14,483 nucleotides of DNA from Desulfobacteraceae bacterium (GCA_029287875.1 JARFQH010000237.1:1-14483); one strand, 5' to 3'; counted from the first letter of the stretch, positions 1 through 6,665 are shown. Made by a program: numbers and translations. The notes: generated by a model from the sequence alone, not told the origin.

Positions 1-1465
1 CGAAGCCTACGTCGGTGATGGTATCCTGGTCAACTCGGGACCCTTCGACGGGATGGGAAACAAAAGAGCCCAGAACGAGATTGCCAAATATCTCGAAGAG
101 CACCGGATCGGCAAAAAGACGGTCAGTTTTCGTCTGCGGGACTGGGGCATCTCCCGTCAGCGCTACTGGGGAGCGCCGATTCCGATAATCCATTGCCCGG
201 ACTGCGGGATCGTGCCGGTATCTGAAACGGCTTTGCCGGTGCTTCTACCGGAAGACGCCGATTTGCTAGAGGGTGGTCGTTCGCCGCTGCCGGTTATGGA
301 CAGCTTTATCCGCACTTCCTGTCCGCAATGCGGACATGCCGATGCCCGGCGTGAAACCGACACAATGGACACTTTCGTCGAATCTTCCTGGTACTTTGAA
401 CGCTACTGCAGCCCGCATTACGTCAAGGGGATGTTCAACCGGGATGCCGTGGATTACTGGATGCCGGTCGATCAGTACATCGGTGGAGTTGAGCACGCCA
501 TTTTACACCTGCTCTATTCGCGCTACTACACCCGCGTGCTGCGCGACCTGGGCCTGGTGGATTACAAGGAACCCTTTACGCGCCTTTTGACCCAAGGGAT
601 GGTGTGCAAGGAATCATTCACTTGTGACGAACACGGTTTTCTACTGCCGGAAGAGGTTGACGACAAAACCGAGACGCCGTGCTGTGCCAAATGCGGTCGA
701 TCGGTGACCGTCGGTCGCGTCGAAAAGATGTCTAAATCGAAGAAAAACGTGGTCGATCCAAATGTGCTCCTTGAAAAATACGGGGCCGACACGACCCGTT
801 TGTTTTGCCTGTTTGCAGCGCCGCCGGAGAGGGATTTGGAATGGAGCGAACAGGGAGTCGACGGCGGTTACCGTTTCCTGACCCGTGTATGGCGATTCTT
901 TACCTATTGGATCGACATGGTAAACGCGGTGTCACCGTTCGACGGCCGTCCCGATCTTCTCGAAGATTCCGCCCGCGACCTGTACCGCAAGATCCACGAA
1001 ACCATTCAGCGTGTCACGAGAGATATCGAAGACCGGTTTCACTTCAACACAGCGATCAGTGCGGTCATGGAACTCTTCAACACGATGGCGGTTTTCGAGC
1101 CAGGCGAGGCCTCTGCCACAACCATTGCGACCATGCGCTATGCCATGGACACCGTCGTGCTGCTTCTCTCACCCATAGTTCCGCACTTTGCTGAAGAACT
1201 CTGGCAGGCACTGGGCCACGAGTCCAGCGTTCTTCAGGAACCGTGGCCGAAATTCAGTGAAAGCGCATTGACAAGAGACGAACTCGAAATCGTGGTCCAG
1301 GTGAATGGAAAGCTCCGGAGCCGCTTTAACACCGGCGCTGATACCGACGACGATACGCTCAAGAAAAAGGCGCTGACCGACGAACGGGTCAAAAAATTCA
1401 TTGAAGATCGGCCGGTCAAAAAAGTGATCGTTGTGAAGAAAAAACTCGTCAACATCGTGATCTGA
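1..1465 (+). CDS. leuS: Leucyl-tRNA synthetase, C-terminal part (5' end outside window)
   Basis: Class I aminoacyl-tRNA synthetase that charges tRNA-Leu with leucine in the cytoplasm. The frame is open from base 2, so the ATG at 53 is internal and about 487 residues of a usual 830-870 are visible. The fragment starts at the end of the editing insertion (VNSGPFDGMGN), continues into RLRDWGISRQRYWG and two zinc-type cysteine pairs (CPDCG near 194 and CPQCG near 328), then YIGGVEHAILHLLYSRYYTR. A third CxxC pair (CAKCG) lies just before the KMSKSK ATP-binding loop at 725-742. The helical anticodon-binding domain and the small C-terminal domain (VQVNGKLRSRF) follow, ending in TGA. lptE begins 7 nt downstream, so the two are probably co-transcribed. 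Identity is very secure; the catalytic HIGH motif is outside the window. Confidence 0.98.
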   Translation, partial: EAYVGDGILVNSGPFDGMGNKRAQNEIAKYLEEHRIGKKTVSFRLRDWGISRQRYWGAPIPIIHCPDCGIVPVSETALPVLLPEDADLLEGGRSPLPVMDSFIRTSCPQCGHADARRETDTMDTFVESSWYFERYCSPHYVKGMFNRDAVDYWMPVDQYIGGVEHAILHLLYSRYYTRVLRDLGLVDYKEPFTRLLTQGMVCKESFTCDEHGFLLPEEVDDKTETPCCAKCGRSVTVGRVEKMSKSKKNVVDPNVLLEKYGADTTRLFCLFAAPPERDLEWSEQGVDGGYRFLTRVWRFFTYWIDMVNAVSPFDGRPDLLEDSARDLYRKIHETIQRVTRDIEDRFHFNTAISAVMELFNTMAVFEPGEASATTIATMRYAMDTVVLLLSPIVPHFAEELWQALGHESSVLQEPWPKFSESALTRDELEIVVQVNGKLRSRFNTGADTDDDTLKKKALTDERVKKFIEDRPVKKVIVVKKKLVNIVI

Positions 1466-1472
1466 GAGCCAG

Positions 1473-2003
1473 GTGTTCGAATTGGATATTCCCGGGAAAA
1501 TTATCGGAATCGTGATTCTGGCCGTTTTCACCATTGCCGCCTGCGGGTATCGTTTTTCAGGGGGCGGTGAATTGCCGGGCGAAGTGAAGCGGGTCTATAT
1601 TACCATTTTTAACAACCGCACCTCCGAACTCGGTGTCGAGAACGTACTGGCGGCTCAGTTGACCGATGAGTTCGTCACTCTTGGGCCCAAGGGTGTCCTG
1701 GTGAGTGAGCGGCAAACCGCCGACGCAGAGCTTTCCGGGGTGATTACAACCGTAGCGATTAACACCGTTACACTGCGGACACAATTGAGCAGTGCGGAAC
1801 GGCGGGTGAGGATCACGGTAGCGGCTCGTCTTACGGGGACTAACGGCAAGGTCCTCTGGCGGGCTGATGCGATTTCGGCAAGTCAACCTTACAGGGTCGA
1901 AGCCGACAGATTAACGACGGATGTCAACAAGCGCGCGGCGATTGCCAGCGCTACCAGGATCCTGGCCGAAACGATATACAACCGCATGACCTCGGGTTTT
2001 TAG
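1473..2003 (+). CDS. lptE: LPS-assembly lipoprotein LptE
   Basis: Outer-membrane lipoprotein that plugs the LptD barrel during lipopolysaccharide insertion. The 176-aa product starts with GTG at 1473, 7 nt after the leuS stop; the ribosome site is weak, suggesting coupling to leuS. It has an N-terminal hydrophobic stretch (residues 10-21) and a lipobox ending TIAACGYRF, so Cys24 would be the lipidated residue. The mature part follows the family pattern: GYRFSGGGELPGEVKRVYITIFNNRTSE, then a region reading AELSGVITTV and VTVAARLTG-like strands and a helical C-terminus. Length and the leuS-lptE adjacency agree with deltaproteobacterial relatives. In many of those genomes holA follows lptE, but no holA-like frame is present here. 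Function is inferred from pattern and context. Confidence 0.86.
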   Translation: MFELDIPGKIIGIVILAVFTIAACGYRFSGGGELPGEVKRVYITIFNNRTSELGVENVLAAQLTDEFVTLGPKGVLVSERQTADAELSGVITTVAINTVTLRTQLSSAERRVRITVAARLTGTNGKVLWRADAISASQPYRVEADRLTTDVNKRAAIASATRILAETIYNRMTSGF

Positions 2004-2019
2004 CCGAGCATCCCCGAGG
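1990..2019 (+). other. Inverted repeat at the end of lptE
   Basis: CCTCGGG (1990-1996) and CCCGAGG (2013-2019) can pair across the lptE stop codon. CTCGG/CCGAG (1991-1995 with 2004-2008) offers a competing shorter stem. No T-run follows, so this is not a standard intrinsic terminator. It may still slow 3' decay or assist termination of leuS-lptE ahead of the convergent rpsT. Confidence 0.3.
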
Positions 2020-2101
2020 ATTCCCGCTTCCGAATATTGGTCGAAAAAGGGGCTATCCAGAGCATTCCTGCCACAACGCCCGTTTTTTGAACGACGATAT
2101 T

Positions 2102-2368
2102 TCACTTGCGGGCGGCATTGACCTGTTTAGTCAGGCGGGAGATCTTTCTGGCGGCGGTGTTGCGGTGGATGACCCCTTTTTTGGCGGCCTTGTCGATTGC
2201 CGACTTGGCGGTGTTCAATTCGGCCGCCGCATCTGCGCCGCTCTGGTCGGCAACGGCCTGCCGAACATCTTTCACCACATTTTTTACCCGGGTTCTGGTC
2301 GATTTGTTGCGCAGGCGTCGGATGTCGTTCTGCCGCGCCCGCTTCAAGGCTGATTTATGATTGGCCAA
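2102..2368 (-). CDS. rpsT: 30S ribosomal protein S20
   Basis: Small-subunit primary-binding protein that contacts 16S rRNA. The 88-aa product has the S20 signature: MANHKSALKRARQ, then NKSTRTRVKN, a long basic helix, and a C-terminus ending GVIHRNTAARKISRLTKQV. Length is typical. The start codon is TTG (plus-strand CAA at 2366-2368), preceded by AAAGGAG at 8 nt spacing, so the start is secure. E. coli rpsT also uses UUG, and there the weak start is linked to autogenous control by S20; the same may hold here. The gene is monocistronic and convergent with lptE. Confidence 0.98.
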   Translation of the reverse strand: MANHKSALKRARQNDIRRLRNKSTRTRVKNVVKDVRQAVADQSGADAAAELNTAKSAIDKAAKKGVIHRNTAARKISRLTKQVNAARK

Positions 2369-2489
2369 TGCTGCCGCTCCTTTTTTGATGATAACGTTTA
2401 GAGTGAGCGATTGTCGAGGTTACCGCAAATGCAGAGCAGATGTCGCAGCTGCAGTAAGATCGGCAACCCCGAATGGTTTCAAATTAGTA

Positions 2490-2526
2490 AACAACAATTA
2501 CTATTCAATCTGCTCATCGATGTCAA
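2490..2526 (-). promoter_or_regulatory. Candidate sigma-70 promoter of rpsT
   Basis: Reading the minus strand, a perfect -35 TTGACA (2521-2526) is followed after 18 nt by AGTAAT (2497-2502, 4 of 6 matches to TATAAT). Transcription would start near 2490, giving a leader of about 120 nt before the TTG start of rpsT. The long leader leaves room for autogenous control. Confidence 0.5.
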
Positions 2527-2765
2527 GAATTTTTAAAACGCAAATATGTCGGGCCGGTATCAGATCCAGAGCAGCGGTTCTCGGTGAACGATGACATGGA
2601 GCCGGTCACCCGGTGTCATCAATGGGATGTTCATTTTTGAAAGAAATGGCCGGAACCAGAGAGGTCCGATTGACGGCCGGCATATTATTGTATTATTGTG
2701 TCCTTAGCGTTACTGTTTGATACTTAGAACCGCCGCTGTCTTATTTTGCAACATAAATACCCGCT
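2527..2765. other. Spacer between rpsT promoter and ftsB-like gene
   Basis: No gene is visible. It holds an inverted repeat GATGACA (2590-2596) / TGTCATC (2614-2620), with an inner CCGG/CCGG pair, and a tandem duplication of TATTATTG (2683-2698). No T-run directly follows the hairpin, so its role is unknown. Confidence 0.4.
2717..2744 (+). promoter_or_regulatory. Candidate promoter of the ftsB-like operon
   Basis: TTGATA (2717-2722), a 16-nt spacer and TCTTAT (2739-2744) resemble a sigma-70 promoter. The start would lie near 2751, only about 15 nt before the ATG at 2766, which fits the lack of a clear ribosome-binding site there. Weak evidence. Confidence 0.3.
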
Positions 2766-3110
2766 ATGACGATTAAACAGAAATTTTTTTTGGCAGCGGC
2801 GCTCACGGTCATTTTATCTACGCTGCTATTGATTGTTTTCGGTGAAAACGGGTTGACCGACCGAAAGCGCCTGAAGGCCCGGTATCGTGAGGTGGTATCG
2901 GAAAACACGGCCATTGCGAAAGAAAACGCACGGCTTTACCGGCAGATCGAGCGGTTGAAAAACGATCCGGCCTACATCGAGAGCATTGCCCGCCGCGAGT
3001 TGGGTATGATCGGCAGTAACGAAGTGATTGTCAAACCTTTAAATCCGGTATTGTCTGACCGCGTCAGCCATGCCAATAATGGAACCGACGGCGGCGACGG
3101 AAACCGTTGA
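2766..3110 (+). CDS. FtsB/DivIC-like septum formation initiator family protein
   Basis: Small bitopic division protein; FtsB/DivIC partners bridge FtsL and FtsQ in the divisome. The 114-aa product has a single membrane helix (about residues 7-26, FFLAAALTVILSTLLLIVFG), followed by a charged coiled-coil (about 32-66) and the family's typical end of the coiled coil, DPAYIESIARRELGMIG (68-83), then a polar C-terminal tail. No strong ribosome-binding site precedes the ATG. It is the first gene of a three-gene plus-strand set with a TPR-like protein and a ferritin-like protein. The family call is good; whether it is the true FtsB or a paralogue cannot be decided here. Confidence 0.85.
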   Translation: MTIKQKFFLAAALTVILSTLLLIVFGENGLTDRKRLKARYREVVSENTAIAKENARLYRQIERLKNDPAYIESIARRELGMIGSNEVIVKPLNPVLSDRVSHANNGTDGGDGNR

Positions 3111-3135
3111 TTCAGGTAACACGCGAAAGGCGGAC

Positions 3136-3444
3136 ATGATGCATTCGGGCGACACCGGCATTCGAACGGCGACCATGGCCAAGATTTACGCCGGACAGGG
3201 GCACTACGACATGGCCGCCGAAATTTACCGTCATCTTCTGAGCGAGGATCCCGATCGTCGGGATTGGGCCGATGCTCTCGCACAGATCGAGGCGAAGCTG
3301 GCTGCCCATGCAGAGAGCCGTTTCCGCGATCCGGCTGGTCGATTGGCCGAATGGATCGGGTTGATGCTGAGCTACCGGCGATTGTTGGATCTGCGGGACA
3401 TTCGGCGCCAGGTCTCACAAAAAAATACAGGAGGTCGAAAATGA
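3136..3444 (+). CDS. Short TPR-like hypothetical protein
   Basis: A 102-aa soluble protein with no clear enzymatic motif. ATG at 3136 (or 3139) is chosen because AAAGGCGG precedes it; the frame also has an ATG at 3070, which would overlap the upstream gene by 41 nt and has no ribosome site. Residues 10-40 read as one TPR-like helix pair (TATMAKIYAGQGHYDMAAEI then YRHLLSEDPD, with the usual Y/G/A/P spacing). The rest is a charged helix and a hydrophobic segment with IGLMLSYRRLL. The stop TGA overlaps the ATG of the ferritin-like gene as ATGA (3441-3444), implying translational coupling. Function unknown; perhaps an adaptor. Confidence 0.7.
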   Translation: MMHSGDTGIRTATMAKIYAGQGHYDMAAEIYRHLLSEDPDRRDWADALAQIEAKLAAHAESRFRDPAGRLAEWIGLMLSYRRLLDLRDIRRQVSQKNTGGRK

Positions 3445-3908
3445 ACGATAAAAAAGTTGCGGAAGTGATCGATATCGCCATTAGACGTGAAGAGGAAGCC
3501 TACCGGTTTTACATGGATATCTTCGACAAAGTTCACGAGCGGTCGGCAAAGGATACCCTGGAGTTTATCGCCAACGAAGAGAAGAAGCACCGCGAATTTC
3601 TGGTCAGATACCGTGATGGCGGATTCGGGGTGCAGGCCCTGAGAATGAACGATCCGGTTGAATACAAAATCGCCGAGTATCTTGAAGAACCCCCGGTGGC
3701 GGAAGATATGCGCAGTGAAGATGTTTACCTGGTTGCCGCTCACCGCGAAATGCGATCGCATGATTTTTACACGGAACTGGCGCGCCTGCATCCCCAGGGC
3801 GATCTGCATACCATGTTACTGAAGATCGCCAGTGAAGAACTGAAGCATAAGGAGAAGATGGAATATCTGTATGCCAATACGGCATTTCCTCAAACCGATG
3901 GCGGTTAA
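3441..3908 (+). CDS. Rubrerythrin-like ferritin family di-iron protein
   Basis: A 155-aa four-helix-bundle protein of the rubrerythrin/ferritin-like group, usually involved in peroxide reduction or iron handling in anaerobes. The start is set by a strong GGAGG 7 nt upstream of ATG 3441; the frame continues further upstream only as noise. Candidate iron ligands follow the ExxH pattern in both halves: EEEAYRFY (Glu18/19), ANEEKKH (Glu47, His50), HREMRSHDFY (Glu103) and SEELKHKE (Glu133, His136). The C-terminal rubredoxin domain of classical rubrerythrin is absent. It is coupled by ATGA to the preceding TPR-like gene. A role in oxidative-stress defence is inferred from the family only. Confidence 0.87.
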   Translation: MNDKKVAEVIDIAIRREEEAYRFYMDIFDKVHERSAKDTLEFIANEEKKHREFLVRYRDGGFGVQALRMNDPVEYKIAEYLEEPPVAEDMRSEDVYLVAAHREMRSHDFYTELARLHPQGDLHTMLLKIASEELKHKEKMEYLYANTAFPQTDGG

Positions 3909-3958
3909 GTCCATATTTGCAAATCGAAACACTAAGGGCTTACTGAAGAATAACGTCG

Positions 3959-4060
3959 CGTTGTGGACGCCGATGCATCCGTCCGGCTGCCAATGCGAAA
4001 GCTCAAAATATCCAGACATTCGTGCGTTTTCGCGCCTTGCCGGCCGGACGCCTCAACGCC
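3959..4060. repeat. Imperfect palindromic element between convergent genes
   Basis: CGTCCGGC at 3980-3987 pairs with GCCGGACG at 4043-4050, and GCGAAA at 3995-4000 with TTTCGC at 4028-4033; the segments between show partial pairing. Outside these, GCGTTG near 3959 can pair with CAACGC near 4053 if a 14-nt bulge is allowed. It fills the gap between the ferritin-like gene (+) and lptA (-). It has no T-run. It may be a dispersed REP-type element that also acts as a barrier between convergent transcripts. Confidence 0.5.
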
Positions 4061-4138
4061 TAATATGGCGAACTTGTTAACCTAGAATCCTCGGTCGATG
4101 GCTGGACCGTGGCCGGCATTTTCAGCGGCCCGGCAAGC

Positions 4139-4741
4139 TCATTTTGGTGAGGCTTTTTCAGTATTGTCAGCGGGGTTTTGAGTCTGCGGCTCAAGAGTCT
4201 TTGTCGAATAAAATACCGCTTTGACTCGTTTCTGATCACTGCCCGCCACCGTTATTTCACCGGTTTTACGACCCCAGGAGATCTTTGATCCCGTCAGCGT
4301 ATTTTTCCCGTCGGTTACGAAAGAATTCTCGCCGATCAACTCGACCACGTCGTCTTTCAACCGGTATTCCGCACGATCGGTTTCAGCCCGGCGGTTATCG
4401 GCGTTTATCTTAACATGCCCGATCGCCTCGATTTTTTCAATCGAATCGGCGCCGGACACCCCTTTAGTGCCCGCGTCTGCTGACCGTTGATAGGTGATTT
4501 TAAGTGTGTCGGAGCGAATGGAAAAATTTCCTTGAACGGCTTCCACGTTTCCGATGAATTCGGCATAGTTCTGATCACCGTGGCTGACCAGGCGGTCGGC
4601 TGTAATTTCAATCGGCTGGGTGGCCAAATCATTTTCAGGCGGCCCGGTTTTGTCGGCAGGAGAGACACCGCCGGCGAATCCGAGCAAAATGGCGATTGCC
4701 AGGACGTATCGCAGCGATTTCTTTTTCAACGCTTTATGCAT
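4139..4741 (-). CDS. lptA: LptA-like periplasmic LPS transport protein (OstA-like fold)
   Basis: Periplasmic bridge protein that passes lipopolysaccharide from LptC to LptD. ATG at 4741 gives 200 aa and directly opens a signal peptide (MHKALKKKSLRYVLAIAILL, cleavage near residue 29). The frame runs 25 codons further upstream, but that part overlaps the PilZ gene and would bury the signal. Residues 43-85 match the OstA/LptA start: IEITADRLVSHGDQNYAEFI, GNVEAVQG, SDTLKITY. Later strands IEAIGHVKI, AEYRLKDDVVELIG and LTGSKISW continue the beta-jellyroll pattern, followed by a polar tail. The PilZ gene ends 10 nt upstream, so both are likely one operon. lptA usually sits with lptC, lptB and rpoN; none of these is beside it here. 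Confidence 0.83.
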   Translation of the reverse strand: MHKALKKKSLRYVLAIAILLGFAGGVSPADKTGPPENDLATQPIEITADRLVSHGDQNYAEFIGNVEAVQGNFSIRSDTLKITYQRSADAGTKGVSGADSIEKIEAIGHVKINADNRRAETDRAEYRLKDDVVELIGENSFVTDGKNTLTGSKISWGRKTGEITVAGSDQKRVKAVFYSTKTLEPQTQNPADNTEKASPK

Positions 4742-4751
4742 GAGATTGCCA

Positions 4752-5486
4752 CTATTTTTTGATGAGGTGCTCAAATCGAATGGCCAGACCATTTGCATCG
4801 ACCCGCACAATTTCACCTCGCACTGTGAAATCCCGTTGCCGATGAACGGCCGGGACCGCCAGATTCAAATGCTCTCCCACGGCGATTCCGTCAGCGGCCT
4901 CGATAAACATTCCCCCCTTGCTGATGTCCTTGACGGTGCCCCTTATGAACCGGTTGCGGGAAGCATAGAGTGTGGCCCTGCCAAAGGGCCGTCGGGGGTG
5001 TCGACGTTGCTCGATGGGTCGCTGGGTGCCGTCGTGGTCGTCAGGCGACACACGGTGCTCTCCGGCGCTCTTCGGCTGTCCGGTTCTTTGCGGCGCGTCA
5101 TGGTCCTTTGTGGTCGGACGAAGCCGGGCGGGCGAAACCGGGTGTGATTGACGACGGAGTATCTTTGAGAGATCGGGTTTGACATAGGCAACGCCAATGC
5201 CGAAATCGTAAAGGGACTGTTTTTCGGGAAGCCGGCGGCACCATTTCACGTGGCCGTGGTAAACACCACGGCACCCGGCATAGGGTGTGTTCTCGATGCC
5301 GAAAATGATCGGGGCGCCCGGTGCGTAGGCGACGGTGCACTCAAAATACAAGCCCCCGGCGCTGTAGTTGACCATTTTACCGTGATGATATGTGCCCTCA
5401 GGAAGGTTTTCGATCAAGATTGTTGCCGCGTGGTCGAAACGGGCGGTACTTCTGGCTTCCCAGGTGGTTTTCATCGTATTTTTCAC
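4752..5486 (-). CDS. Tandem PilZ-domain protein (predicted c-di-GMP receptor)
   Basis: A 244-aa cytoplasmic protein with two PilZ domains, which bind the second messenger c-di-GMP. In the first, the RxxxR motif is R12-STA-R16 and the (D/N)xSxxG motif is NYSAGG (40-45). In the second, RRHPRR (161-166) and DISKGG (187-192) supply the same pair. The domains are joined by a polar, probably disordered linker rich in R, P, Q, D and H (about 111-160). The frame begins at GTG 5486; an in-frame ATG at 5474 is equally possible, as neither has a strong ribosome site. lptA follows 10 nt after the stop. Both domains keep the binding motifs, so c-di-GMP binding is a good inference. The output target is unknown. 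Confidence 0.87.
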   Translation of the reverse strand: MKNTMKTTWEARSTARFDHAATILIENLPEGTYHHGKMVNYSAGGLYFECTVAYAPGAPIIFGIENTPYAGCRGVYHGHVKWCRRLPEKQSLYDFGIGVAYVKPDLSKILRRQSHPVSPARLRPTTKDHDAPQRTGQPKSAGEHRVSPDDHDGTQRPIEQRRHPRRPFGRATLYASRNRFIRGTVKDISKGGMFIEAADGIAVGEHLNLAVPAVHRQRDFTVRGEIVRVDANGLAIRFEHLIKK

Positions 5487-5509
5487 TTGAAGAGTGGTAT
5501 CTGCCGGTA

Positions 5510-5538
5510 TTCACATCAGAAATCGAATGACTTGTCAA
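5510..5538 (-). promoter_or_regulatory. Candidate promoter of the PilZ-lptA operon
   Basis: On the minus strand a perfect TTGACA (5533-5538) stands 17 nt before TGTGAA (5510-5515), a poor -10 with 3 of 6 matches. The distance to the GTG/ATG starts (about 25-40 nt) is suitable. The weak -10 could mean activator dependence or a misplaced call. Confidence 0.35.
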
Positions 5539-5570
5539 CAGGATTCCCCGTTTCGGACGGAGCTTTCATC

Positions 5571-5678
5571 GTAAGCGTTCACAGGGCACCGCATCTGCTT
5601 TGTTGTCGGGCAATTGAAGTACAAAAGTACGTCTGCGCGCCCGACGCCTTGCATCTGCGGCACCCTGTAAACGCTTAC
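5571..5678. repeat. 108-bp imperfect palindromic element with GTAC-AAAA-GTAC core
   Basis: The ends GTAAGCGT (5571-5578) and ACGCTTAC (5671-5678) are perfect inverted copies. The arms then pair through CACAGGG/CCCTGT, CCGCA...TGC/GCA...TGCGG and GTCGGGC (5604-5610) with GCCCGAC (5638-5644). The exact centre of the element falls inside GTACAAAAGTAC (5619-5630). The arms carry compensating differences and small indels, the pattern of an old hairpin element rather than chance. Two overlapping spurious reading frames cross it. It is likely a dispersed REP/MITE-like repeat. Confidence 0.72.
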
Positions 5679-5712
5679 CAATAGGTGGTTTGAAGCGCAT
5701 CGGACTTTGCAA

Positions 5713-5728
5713 CCCTGTGAACGGTTAC
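5713..5728 (+). repeat. Solo copy of the palindrome end
   Basis: CCCTGTGAACGGTTAC at 5713-5728 repeats the right end of the adjacent palindrome (CCCTGTAAACGCTTAC, 5663-5678) with two changes, in the same orientation. It also matches the inverse of the left end. It may be a remnant of a second, decayed copy. Confidence 0.5.
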
Positions 5729-5828
5729 CTTTCTTCTGATTCAGCGGTGAGGTGATATCGGGATGCGGACGGCAGCTTTCAGCAGCGATGCCATTGGGAG
5801 AAAAGACCCCGGGAGAGGTGGGGCTTCT

Positions 5829-5858
5829 CTGCGCCGGTTTCCCGGCCGACCGGCGCAG
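5829..5858 (-). terminator. GC-rich hairpin downstream of the 5877-6665 gene
   Basis: CTGCGCCGGT (5829-5838) and ACCGGCGCAG (5849-5858) form a perfect 10-bp stem with a 10-nt loop, about 19 nt past the stop codon of the minus-strand gene. No T-run follows directly on the minus strand; the first T-rich bases (TCTTTTC) come about 20 nt later. It may stop transcription inefficiently or protect the 3' end. Confidence 0.4.
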
Positions 5859-5876
5859 CATCGTGCTTTCGATCCT

Positions 5877-6665
5877 TTACGTCTTGCAAGCGGAAAGCCG
5901 GGATTTCAGGTCTGCCATATCTTCTTTTATTTTTCTGCCGTGGGCTCTGCAAAGGGTCTCGCAGAAGCGCTTGATTTCGGGTAGGACGGCTCCGATTTCC
6001 GGCAATTCGGGATATTTTTTAAGCGACAGCGCCTCCAAATCGATGGTGGAGTAGCACAACTTGTCGTCCAACAATCGGGCGTCGGATGCGCCGCCACCGG
6101 TGATCTGTTCCTTTTGCACCATCTGCGGATTCAATCTCTTGGCAAACTGCAGCGCGCAGCTCGGAGAAATCGACGCGTTGACGCGGTTGATTTCCTGATT
6201 GACAAGCCGGTGCATTTCGAGCACCAGGTAGTAATAGGCTTTCGTCGGATCTGGGTGGGCGGTCATGTCTGCCTTAGACCGGCCGTGGAGATAGACAGCA
6301 CAGGACTTTTGCAGGGCGTCGTAAGCGTTGCAAACCAGTTTCACGAACCGGGTGCAGAATCCGATGGCAAATGGCATGCACAGTTGGGCGTTTTGCGGCA
6401 CGACTGCCCCGGCAGCGGTAAGCAGGGTTCCCTCCACGTTGAGCATTTCGTAGAATGCCGGTGCCTGATGTCCTCGCAGCAGCAGATGGTTGAGAAGGGC
6501 CGCCGGGTTCCCGACCTCAGCCTCTTTGAGGCGAAGTGCCTGCACGTAGCTATGGAATAGGTCGATTTTTTCATCGAGTTGTCGCCGGTTTTCAAAAAAG
6601 GATCCGGCAACATCGGTCAAAATTTCCTCGACCAGCGGATCAATGAAGTCGTCGTTGAATCCCAT
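5877..6665 (-). CDS. Hypothetical soluble helical protein, family not recognised
   Basis: I do not recognise this protein. ATG at 6665 is chosen because GGGGAG lies 7 nt upstream; a TTG at 6728 in the same frame lacks support. The product has 262 aa, no signal peptide and no membrane span, and is predicted mostly helical. Visible stretches include DDFIDPLVEEILTDVAGSFF near the N-terminus, a central cysteine-containing region (NAQLCMPFAIGFCTRFVKLVCNAY), a GGGASDARLLDDK segment, and a basic C-terminus (CRAHGRKIKEDMADLKSRL). No nucleotide-binding, metal-binding or DNA-binding motif is evident. It is transcribed divergently from the Dus gene across about 170 bp. The intact frame, ribosome site and codon use support a real gene. 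Confidence 0.75.
   Translation of the reverse strand: MGFNDDFIDPLVEEILTDVAGSFFENRRQLDEKIDLFHSYVQALRLKEAEVGNPAALLNHLLLRGHQAPAFYEMLNVEGTLLTAAGAVVPQNAQLCMPFAIGFCTRFVKLVCNAYDALQKSCAVYLHGRSKADMTAHPDPTKAYYYLVLEMHRLVNQEINRVNASISPSCALQFAKRLNPQMVQKEQITGGGASDARLLDDKLCYSTIDLEALSLKKYPELPEIGAVLPEIKRFCETLCRAHGRKIKEDMADLKSRLSACKT

Noticed and set aside
3264..3440. Upstream extension of the ferritin-like protein
   Set aside because: The extension overlaps the TPR-like gene; a strong GGAGG precedes ATG 3441 and the family begins there.
5250..5861. Reading frames of 144 aa (+) and 108 aa (-) crossing the spacer and palindrome
   Set aside because: They follow the symmetric repeat, have no ribosome sites, overlap the PilZ gene or nothing useful, and show no protein-like features.
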